The position numbers and the translations under genes were made by a program. The notes below the pieces were generated by a model. It did not search any database and was not told the origin of the DNA. It saw only the letters and a program-made list of their open reading frames with translations. Shown piece by piece: positions 1-4,496 of a stretch of 5,352 nucleotides of DNA (its first letter is position 1; each line of letters begins with the position of its first letter). This DNA is from an uncultured Allobaculum sp. (GTDB lineage Bacteria; Bacillota_I; Bacilli_A; Erysipelotrichales; Erysipelotrichaceae). The stretch covers positions 1 to 5,352 of the forward strand of contig CAOKFJ010000149.1 of assembly GCA_948467695.1 (NCBI GenBank), given 5' to 3'.

Positions 1-318
1 ATTGGGAAGATTGCCGTATTTCATGATGTAGTCGGATACCGGAATACGCACCACTTCATCGGGCGCCTTGCACATCGGGATGATGGTGATCCAGTATACA
101 CAGAAAATGAAATAGAGAACGAGAAAGCCGATCACCCAGTACCACATGGGATCAAAGCGTTTTTCGCCATCAGAGGCCGAACGCCTCCGTTTGCTCCAGA
201 ACCCCTGCGGTTCCACATGACTCACTTTGCGCGGTGCGCTCGAGGGTTCCTTGACTGCGTGTGCAGCATCGATTTGTTCAATTTGCGTCGCAGACGCTTG
301 TAGAGGCGCTGCCTTCAT
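1..318 (-). CDS. N-terminal part of a multi-pass membrane protein, possibly GT-C glycosyltransferase/DUF2142-like (runs off left edge)
   Basis: The frame opens at an ATG at 318-316, has an in-frame TGA a short way upstream, and stays open for 106 codons to the window edge, so the C-terminus is missing. Residues 1-57 are hydrophilic, with a basic patch (SKRRR, 42-46), and are probably cytoplasmic. Residues 58-81 form one strong membrane segment rich in W, Y, F, V and I. It is followed by KAPDEVVRIPVSDYIMKYG at about 84-102. An acidic PDE motif just after the first membrane helix, followed by a 'YGNLP' phrase, is the layout of GT-C fold membrane glycosyltransferases and DUF2142-like proteins, where the first outer loop carries a catalytic or metal-binding acid. 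That family link is inference from a short stretch. The ribosome binding site is weak (GAG about 10 nt upstream). The gene lies beyond the rplQ terminator, so it should be a separate transcription unit, though I found no convincing promoter. Confidence 0.7.
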   Translation of the reverse strand, partial: MKAAPLQASATQIEQIDAAHAVKEPSSAPRKVSHVEPQGFWSKRRRSASDGEKRFDPMWYWVIGFLVLYFIFCVYWITIIPMCKAPDEVVRIPVSDYIMKYGNLPN

Positions 319-390
319 TTCATCACACTCATTTCTAGTCTCGTCAGTTCAAACGCATTCAACATAAATACGCATGGATGCACTCGAGAC

Positions 391-410
391 ACTTGATGAA
401 TTCATCATGT
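391..410. promoter_or_regulatory. Palindrome in the gap between rplQ and the membrane-protein gene; possible operator
   Basis: TGATGAATTCATCA at 394-407 is a perfect 14-bp palindrome. It extends to 20 bp (391-410) with a single mismatched pair. It lies about 75 bp upstream of the ATG of the leftmost gene. Length and position fit a binding site for a dimeric regulator, but no good -35/-10 pair was found beside it. The 319-565 stretch otherwise holds no gene that I can support. Confidence 0.25.
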
Positions 411-565
411 CACATATCCGTTTAACCTTCACACGTAAACATTCAAAACTCGCCTCGAAACTCCTATGACGTTTGCTTTTGGCGAATCGGGCGTATGGAT
501 GAGCAATCCGTTATTTGACTTCATAAGACAGGGATATGTAACCGTTTTGATTAGCGTAAAGCATT

Positions 566-592
566 AAAAAAGGAAGCGCAAAACGCTTCCTT
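566..592 (-). terminator. Rho-independent terminator of the rpmJ-rplQ operon
   Basis: Read on the minus strand, the 9-bp stem AAGGAAGCG / CGCTTCCTT (592-584 with 578-570) closes a 5-nt loop. It is followed directly by a T run (complement of the A's at 571-566). It begins 15 nt after the rplQ stop codon. The plus strand lacks a clean T run after the stem, so termination is mainly of the minus-strand operon. Confidence 0.9.
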
Positions 593-607
593 ATAAATTT
601 CGTTTGA

Positions 608-970
608 TTACTTAACGAATTCAACGATAGCCATCGGAGCAGCATCTCCACGACGGATACGTGTTTTAACTACACGAGTGTATCCACCGTTACGATCAGC
701 GTAAGCGGGTCCGATTTCGTTGAAGAGTTTCTGCAGGGCAGTGGTTCCTTCGTCATCTACTTCTACATTGCGGACAAAAGCAGCTGCCTGACGGCGAGCG
801 TGAAGATCTCCGCGTTTAGCGAGAGTGACAAGACGATCCATCACCGAGCTGAGCTCTTTGGCTTTCATTTCAGTGGTTTCCATTGAGCCGTTCTCGATCA
901 GCGAAGTTGCCATGTTGCGAAGCAGAGCTTTGCGGTGATCGGAGGTGCGGCCGAGTTTACGGTTTTTCAT
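608..970 (-). CDS. rplQ: 50S ribosomal protein L17
   Basis: This 120-residue protein is full length for bacterial L17, a large-subunit protein that binds 23S rRNA near the peptide exit tunnel. Family hallmarks are all present in order: [16 protein letters not shown] near the N-terminus (4-19), the [17 protein letters not shown] block (52-68), RNGGYTRV (93-100), and a C-terminal [13 protein letters not shown] stretch (106-118). The start ATG has an AGGAG ribosome binding site at 981-977 that overlaps the TAG stop of rpoA. Only 9 nt separate the two genes, so translation is probably coupled to rpoA. It is the last gene of the operon and a strong terminator follows the stop codon. Nothing about it is unusual. 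Confidence 0.98.
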   Translation of the reverse strand: MKNRKLGRTSDHRKALLRNMATSLIENGSMETTEMKAKELSSVMDRLVTLAKRGDLHARRQAAAFVRNVEVDDEGTTALQKLFNEIGPAYADRNGGYTRVVKTRIRRGDAAPMAIVEFVK

Positions 971-979
971 CTTCGACTC

Positions 980-1939
980 CTATTGGTTATCTCCGCCGGC
1001 TTTAAAGTGAAGGCCGAGGGAGTAAATTTTGTCTTTGATTTCCTGCAGCGATTTTTTCCCCAGATTTCTGACGTGCTGCATTTCGTATTCAGTCTTCTGG
1101 CACAGCTCATCAACCGTAGAGATGCCGGCGCGTTTCAGACAGTTGTAGGAACGTACCGAGAGCTCCAGGTCTTCAATCATCTTGGACTTGAGGGACGCAT
1201 CGCGTTCTCTTGTGGATTCTTCCTCTTCCGCTTCCGTGTCAACCGGATTGAGGTTGGCTTCGGCAATGATCGCGAGATGGTCGCGAAGCACTTTGGAAGC
1301 GATGGACAGTGTCTGCGAGGGTTTCAGAGTTCCGTCGGTTTCGATCTCCATTGTCAGAGTATCGAACGGTTTGCCGTTTTCATCGAGCGTGCTGTTCGAT
1401 TTGTAGGCAACGCGTACAACCGGAGAGAACTTCGAATCTGTATAGATGATTCCAATCGGAGAGCTGTTTCCGGCCTGACGATGCTTGTTGATGTCAGCAA
1501 CGACAAAGCCGCGGCCCAGTTTGGCCTGCATTTCCATGGAGAACTCTTTATCAGCAGACAGTGTGCAGATCGGCAGTTCGGGGTTGAGCACCTCGACGCC
1601 TTCCGGACACTGGATATCGCCTGCAGTAACAACGCATGGTCCTGTTTTATTAATGCGCAATGTGTGGATTTCGTTGTCGCTGATGTCGATTTTCAGGATG
1701 ACCTGTTTGAGGTTGAGGATGATTGCAGCCACATCTTCTGTGACGCCATCCATACCTGTGAACTCATGGAAAACATTATCAATACGGATGCTGAAGATCG
1801 CACCGCCGGGAATTGCGGAAAGAAGCACTCTTCTCAGTGCATTACCGAGCGTAATACCGTACTGATCAGGAAGAGGCGACATTTCGAATTTTCCCAGGTT
1901 TTGAGTTTCCTCAAGAGTTTTAATGTCATAATTTGCCAT
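980..1939 (-). CDS. rpoA: DNA-directed RNA polymerase alpha subunit
   Basis: The 319-residue product is full length for the alpha subunit, which dimerises to nucleate assembly of beta and beta' and contacts promoter UP elements and activators. The N-terminal assembly domain contains the invariant GNALRRVLLS (32-41) of the dimer interface. An acidic linker follows (TEAEEEES, 235-242). The C-terminal domain (about 250-311) holds EDLELSVRSYNCLKRAGI and RNLGKKSLQEIKDK. The DNA-contacting residues known from E. coli R265, N268, C269, K271, G296, K298, S299 and E302 correspond here to R263, N266, C267, K269, G294, K296, S297 and E300, all conserved, so UP-element binding should work. A strong AGGAGG site (1954-1949) lies 9 nt before the ATG. 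A 143-bp gap separates it from rpsK, longer than the other gaps in this operon. Its stop overlaps the rplQ ribosome binding site. Confidence 0.98.
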   Translation of the reverse strand: MANYDIKTLEETQNLGKFEMSPLPDQYGITLGNALRRVLLSAIPGGAIFSIRIDNVFHEFTGMDGVTEDVAAIILNLKQVILKIDISDNEIHTLRINKTGPCVVTAGDIQCPEGVEVLNPELPICTLSADKEFSMEMQAKLGRGFVVADINKHRQAGNSSPIGIIYTDSKFSPVVRVAYKSNSTLDENGKPFDTLTMEIETDGTLKPSQTLSIASKVLRDHLAIIAEANLNPVDTEAEEEESTRERDASLKSKMIEDLELSVRSYNCLKRAGISTVDELCQKTEYEMQHVRNLGKKSLQEIKDKIYSLGLHFKAGGDNQ

Positions 1940-2082
1940 TCTGCCGGGCCTCCTTATTTATTCCCATAAAACGGGGATTCTGTTCTTATCATTCACTGTC
2001 CTAACGGAATGAGAAATTCATTTGACCGAAAGGCCTCATGTTCCCCCACCAGACAGTGAGTAAAGGGTTTGAATCTCTCAGA
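1940..2082 (-). promoter_or_regulatory. rpsK-rpoA intergenic region with inverted repeat and two mini-ORFs; possible rpoA leader
   Basis: On the minus strand an 8-bp inverted repeat, TCACTGTC (2059-2052) and GACAGTGA (2000-1993), encloses 51 nt. Inside the loop a GGTG site (2050-2047) precedes ATG at 2039. It opens a 12-codon frame (MRPFGQMNFSFR) whose TAG (2003-2001) abuts the second arm. That TAG overlaps an AGGA located 6 nt before another ATG (1992), which opens a second 12-codon frame (MIRTESPFYGNK). The stop of the second frame runs into the AGGAGG of rpoA. The sequence shows these positions directly; that the peptides are made or regulate rpoA is inference. Short frames this size arise easily by chance. 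No convincing internal -35/-10 pair was found. Confidence 0.3.
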
Positions 2083-2472
2083 TTAACCGCGCGGTCTTTT
2101 CGGCGGACGGCATCCGTTATGGGGAATCGGTGTTACGTCGTTGATCATAGTGATGTCCAGACCTGCAACCTGCAGAGCACGGACAGCTGCTTCACGTCCG
2201 GGACCCGGACCTTTAACTTCAACGGCAACGGATTTCATTCCGTGGTCCATTGCAGCTTTACCGGCTGCTTCCGCGGCCATCTGCGCAGCATACGGTGTGC
2301 TTTTACGGCTTCCTTTGAAGCCGAGAGCTCCAGCGGAGCTCCAGGAAATTGCGTTACCGCCTTCGTCGGTAATCGTTACGATCGTGTTATTGAATGTAGA
2401 ATGGATGTGCGCCATACCTCTGGCAACATTCTTTTTAACGCGACGTTTTCTGATCTGCTGTTTCTTTGCCAT
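2083..2472 (-). CDS. rpsK: 30S ribosomal protein S11
   Basis: The protein has 129 residues, the usual bacterial S11 length. S11 sits on the 30S platform beside 16S rRNA and the mRNA exit path. Diagnostic segments are [20 protein letters not shown] (17-36), the [17 protein letters not shown] block (48-64), [14 protein letters not shown] (87-100) and the C-terminal [11 protein letters not shown] (115-125). The N119-G120 pair matches the site of isoaspartate formation known in E. coli S11. The last residues are KRPRG, where most S11 proteins end in a basic RRRV-like tail. The nearest good purine box, AAAGGA (2494-2489), is 16 nt from the ATG, longer than normal. A closer GGTG lies 10 nt away. 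An in-frame TGA just upstream rules out a longer start. It lies 22 nt after rpsM. Confidence 0.98.
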   Translation of the reverse strand: MAKKQQIRKRRVKKNVARGMAHIHSTFNNTIVTITDEGGNAISWSSAGALGFKGSRKSTPYAAQMAAEAAGKAAMDHGMKSVAVEVKGPGPGREAAVRALQVAGLDITMINDVTPIPHNGCRPPKRPRG

Positions 2473-2494
2473 ATCAGTATTTCACCAGTCCTTT

Positions 2495-2860
2495 CTACTT
2501 CTTCTTGTTGGCTACAGTTTTAGCCTTGCCCTTGCGGGTTCTTGCGTTGGTTTTGGTTCTCTGACCGCGAACGGGCAGTCCTTTACGATGACGAATGCCT
2601 CTGTAGCATCCGATTTCCATCAGACGCTTGATGTTCAGCTGAACTTCACGACGAAGGTCACCTTCAACTTTGATCTGATCAACAGCTTTTCTCAGTGCGT
2701 TGAGTTCATCTTCGCTCAGATCTTTGATGCGTGTATCTTCGCTGATCTTGCAGTCTGCAAGAATTTTTTCGGCAGTGGGTTTGCCGATTCCATAGATATA
2801 AGTTAAGGCAATAACACTCCGTTTGTTATTTGGAATGTCAACTCCTGCGATACGAGCCAT
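2495..2860 (-). CDS. rpsM: 30S ribosomal protein S13
   Basis: At 121 residues this is a full-length S13, which lies in the 30S head, contacts the P-site tRNA and forms bridges to the large subunit. The start [14 protein letters not shown], the [14 protein letters not shown] helix-hairpin region (21-34), and the C-terminal block [18 protein letters not shown] (83-100) followed by [11 protein letters not shown] (101-111) are family signatures. The basic tail ([10 protein letters not shown]) is the rRNA/tRNA-contacting extension. The ribosome binding site AGGAGG (2871-2866) is 5 nt before the ATG. The gene is 21 nt downstream of rpmJ and 22 nt upstream of rpsK. In E. coli the alpha operon is controlled by S4 binding near rpsM; nothing here shows that, and the rpmJ-rpsM gap is too short for a comparable structure. 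Confidence 0.98.
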   Translation of the reverse strand: MARIAGVDIPNNKRSVIALTYIYGIGKPTAEKILADCKISEDTRIKDLSEDELNALRKAVDQIKVEGDLRREVQLNIKRLMEIGCYRGIRHRKGLPVRGQRTKTNARTRKGKAKTVANKKK

Positions 2861-2881
2861 ATCTTCCTCCTGTTATCCTAA

Positions 2882-2995
2882 TTAACCCTGTCTCTGTTTG
2901 TGTTTCGGGTTTTCGCAAATAACCATGACTCTACCTTTGCGGCGAATAACACGGCATTTGTCACAGATGGGCTTCACGGATGGTCTTACTTTCAT
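2882..2995 (-). CDS. rpmJ: 50S ribosomal protein L36, zinc-binding form
   Basis: This short gene encodes 37 residues, the standard L36 length, starting [15 protein letters not shown]36 is a small late-assembly protein of the large subunit. The zinc ligands C11, C14, C27 and H32 are all present, which makes this the zinc-containing (C+) form rather than the cysteine-free paralogue that some bacteria use in zinc starvation. A good ribosome binding site (AAAGGGG, 3009-3003) lies 7 nt upstream of the ATG. It is the first gene of the operon, 21 nt ahead of rpsM. In most Bacillota infA sits immediately upstream. Here there is no infA, only a long leader. Confidence 0.97.
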   Translation of the reverse strand: MKVRPSVKPICDKCRVIRRKGRVMVICENPKHKQRQG

Positions 2996-3212
2996 GTGGT
3001 TACCCCTTTCGTTTTCACGTATTCAACCTTCTTAAATCAGATCAGCTCGTTGACTGAACGTATTTAAGCAGAAACGTGATCTCAAAAATTTGTACTTGGC
3101 GCGATCCGCTGTTACACGGAATTCCCTTGCGGGCACTGACCGCGGGCCGGACGGCTGAGGGATTGTTCCCTGTTCTTTTATTGCTGAGAACCAAGACACA
3201 ACTAAATTGCGC
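2996..3212 (-). promoter_or_regulatory. Long structured 5' leader of the rpmJ operon
   Basis: From the predicted start (G at about 3212) to the rpmJ ATG the transcript would carry about 217 untranslated nt. On the minus strand I see three local hairpins. AGGGA-ACAA-TCCCT is at 3171-3158. CCC-GCAA-GGG, with a GNRA tetraloop, is at 3133-3124. The stem ATTTAAG... pairing with CTTAAAT (arms 3068-3062 and 3037-3031) encloses a smaller AACG/CGTT hairpin (3060-3048). CTTGG (3195-3191) can pair with CCAAG (3099-3095) to close the first two into one domain. The last hairpin ends about 20 nt before the rpmJ ribosome binding site. Autogenous control by a ribosomal protein is a reasonable guess. I recognise no described riboswitch or ribosomal leader family, and T-box motifs are absent. 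Confidence 0.5.
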
Positions 3213-3233
3213 CTACACAGTATAGACGCAATT
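3205..3233. promoter_or_regulatory. 29-bp dyad overlapping the -10 and start site of the ribosomal promoter; candidate operator
   Basis: AATTGCG (3205-3211) and CGCAATT (3227-3233) are perfect inverted arms. The 15 bp between them continue the symmetry around A3219, so 12 of 14 pairs match over the 29 bp, with mismatches only at 3212/3226 and 3216/3222. The -10 hexamer and predicted start fall inside it. A dimeric protein bound here would block RNA polymerase. A DNA operator is more likely than an RNA hairpin, because only the promoter-distal arm would be transcribed. Confidence 0.4.
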
Positions 3234-3247
3234 CAATTTTGTTTCAA
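3219..3247 (-). promoter_or_regulatory. Sigma-A-type promoter of the rpmJ-rpsM-rpsK-rpoA-rplQ operon
   Basis: On the minus strand, TTGAAA (3247-3242) is followed by a 17-bp spacer and TATACT (3224-3219). Each hexamer matches the vegetative consensus at 5 of 6 bases, and the spacing is ideal. The predicted start is a G at about 3212. It is the best promoter in the window and faces the ribosomal operon, as expected for high expression. The -10 is embedded in a dyad, described separately. Confidence 0.8.
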
Positions 3248-3632
3248 GTTAAGGCGCTCTGAAAAGTTTTGGAAAAATATGTGAGAACGCTTTGCAAAAA
3301 ATCCTTTATCTATCGTTTTCCCACAACTGGTCATTTTTCTTCTGATCAGTTATCTAGAAAGACCCTCCGGCATGCGTTTTCTGGCGAATGAGCGTCTATT
3401 CGTTTTCCTCTCTTTTACCTTCAAGACGTCCAGCCCCTCCTCGTTATCACAGCAGTCTTCGTTTACGCCAGTATCTGCGCAAAGTAGACTTTGCCTGAAG
3501 AAGCCGAAAATACGAAAAGCGCCTGAACTGCTCATATTGTCCAGACGCTCGGTGGTACTAACTTGTCATGCTCATTGTAATGCGGTTCTTTGTTTCATGC
3601 TTCAAAACATTACCGCCGGAAACTGCTCATTC
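3248..3632. other. 385-bp gap with no credible gene
   Basis: This stretch lies between the secreted repeat-protein gene and the ribosomal promoter. Open frames on both strands (61 codons minus at 3535-3350, 95 codons plus at 3372-3659) lack ribosome binding sites and any recognisable domain. Palindromic features are a 16-bp inverted repeat GCAAAGT-AG-ACTTTGC (3479-3494) and an 8-bp-arm hairpin with one wobble pair (3326-3333 with 3343-3350). Neither is followed by a T run on either strand, so no rho-independent terminator is visible for the upstream gene. The usual infA-map-adk genes are not here. Confidence 0.5.
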
Positions 3633-4187
3633 TTATTGCGCACTGTCCGTTTGGTCTAGATCGCCAGGCAAAATCGGCGATGGCGCCCATTTTCCCCACC
3701 ACGCAATTCCTTCAGCTATCCAGCCCTTTTCGACTAGTTTGTCGTTTTCGTTTTTATCCACCGTGTAGTTATGGCTTCCCGATTTTGCATTCGGATTGTA
3801 CTGTCGATAAACCGGAATTCCCGTAGTATCTTCGGAGTACCAGCCAATACCTTCGTCTTTCCATCCAAGACGCACAAGCACATCGCGCTCTTGTTTATCG
3901 AGCGTGAAATGGTGATCTCCTGCATTTGGATTGTACAGGCGGTATACAGGATATTCAGAGTTCACTGGCGCGTTCCATCCATCGCCTTCGTCCTTCCATC
4001 CCCGTCTGACAAGATCGTTTTTTTCCCACTCATTTGCGGTGTAGAAATGTTCGCCGGAATTCGGATTGTACAGCCGCATCAACCTGCACCATGCGTCTGG
4101 TAAAGGAGGAATCGGTTCTTCAGCGCGAATTGCGCCGGGCTGCAGAAGCATTAAAATGCTCAGTGCTGCTGATGCAAATCTCTTCAT
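3633..4187 (-). CDS. Secreted DUF5648-type repeat protein, three repeats
   Basis: The 184-residue product begins with a signal peptide: MKR, a hydrophobic core to about residue 16, and likely cleavage after AIRA (22). The mature protein consists almost wholly of three repeats, at about 37-72, 81-117 and 126-163. Each reads roughly [VM].R.YNPN...(G/S)(E/D/S)H.(F/Y)T followed by an acidic/basic helix (..E...LV..GW) and EG..(G/A)W. The YNPN motifs fall at 40-43, 85-88 and 130-133, exactly 45 residues apart. This pattern matches DUF5648, an extracellular domain of unknown function often appended to secreted hydrolases and wall proteins in Gram-positive bacteria. Here it stands alone, with no catalytic domain, LPXTG or other anchor, so it is probably released. 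GAGG (4200-4197) precedes the ATG by 9 nt and fixes the start. No terminator is visible downstream. The family assignment is from memory of the motif; the function is unknown. Confidence 0.88.
   Translation of the reverse strand: MKRFASAALSILMLLQPGAIRAEEPIPPLPDAWCRLMRLYNPNSGEHFYTANEWEKNDLVRRGWKDEGDGWNAPVNSEYPVYRLYNPNAGDHHFTLDKQERDVLVRLGWKDEGIGWYSEDTTGIPVYRQYNPNAKSGSHNYTVDKNENDKLVEKGWIAEGIAWWGKWAPSPILPGDLDQTDSAQ
3699..4079 (-). repeat. Three tandem 135-bp coding repeats
   Basis: The plus-strand sequence TTCGGATTGTAC (with one C-to-T change in the middle copy) recurs at 3790-3801, 3925-3936 and 4060-4071, exactly 135 bp apart. It encodes the YNPN motif of each DUF5648 repeat. The units are diverged elsewhere, and the third repeat has three extra residues balanced by a shorter linker, so this is an old internal duplication rather than a recent one. 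Confidence 0.85.
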
Positions 4188-4496
4188 TTCAAATTACCTC
4201 GCTTTCTGATTATCAGTTTCTGCGATACGACCCGCCGTGCTCGCACAGAAAAGATCAATCCCGAGTGAGCATGCATTTCTGAGAAAGTCTGGAATGCAGG
4301 AACCGCTGATCGCGAACAAACTGTTTTCTTTTATGATATTCATTTTACGATAAATAACCTGTGTTTTTTTATAAATCAATCACTTGATTGACTTTCCATC
4401 AAAATCATCAGTCTGCAGTTGGAAAGCCAGATCATGACATGCCTGCCATCTTGTGCGAGATGCTTAAAATGTATTTTCAGCTCCGCTTATTTTCGG
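4188..4496 (-). promoter_or_regulatory. Intergenic region with 16-bp palindrome and weak candidate promoter for the repeat protein
   Basis: TCAATCA-CT-TGATTGA at 4376-4391 is a perfect inverted repeat with a 2-nt centre. On the minus strand it is followed by TTTAT and then an A run, so it is a poor terminator for the gene at 4497, whose stop is more than 100 nt upstream. Its lower half overlaps a possible -35, TTGATT (4379-4374), which is followed after 17 bp by TATTTA (4356-4351), a weak -10 with 3 of 6 matches. The arrangement could be an operator-promoter for the secreted protein, with a leader of about 155 nt. No other gene is supported here. Confidence 0.25.

Noticed and set aside
429..524. 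31-codon minus-strand ATG frame in the gap downstream of rplQ
   Set aside because: No ribosome binding site, no motif; a frame this short is expected by chance.
935..1969. Long 344-codon open frame on the plus strand
   Set aside because: It is the antisense shadow of rpoA, has no domain of its own, and results from rpoA codon usage.
2038..2806. Two overlapping plus-strand frames of 161 and 221 codons
   Set aside because: They are antisense to rpsK and rpsM, whose identity is certain; no ribosome binding site or known domain.
3032..3199. 55-codon GTG-start frame on the minus strand within the rpmJ leader
   Set aside because: No ribosome binding site at the GTG, no recognised motif. It is not infA, which was specifically looked for. 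The region is better explained as structured leader.
3326..3350. 8-bp-arm hairpin considered as terminator of the secreted-protein transcript
   Set aside because: No T run follows the stem on either strand, and it is about 280 nt beyond the stop codon.
3350..3535. 61-codon minus-strand frame upstream of the ribosomal promoter
   Set aside because: Weak start signal, no recognisable domain, mixed codon use; could be a decayed gene but there is no support for calling one.
3372..3659. 95-codon plus-strand frame
   Set aside because: It overlaps the end of the secreted repeat-protein gene on the other strand, and has no ribosome binding site and no protein-like features.
4194..4379. 61-codon minus-strand frame with TTG start ending 6 nt before the secreted repeat protein
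   Set aside because: No usable ribosome binding site at the TTG or at the internal ATG, and no recognisable motif. A leader peptide role cannot be excluded, but nothing supports it.
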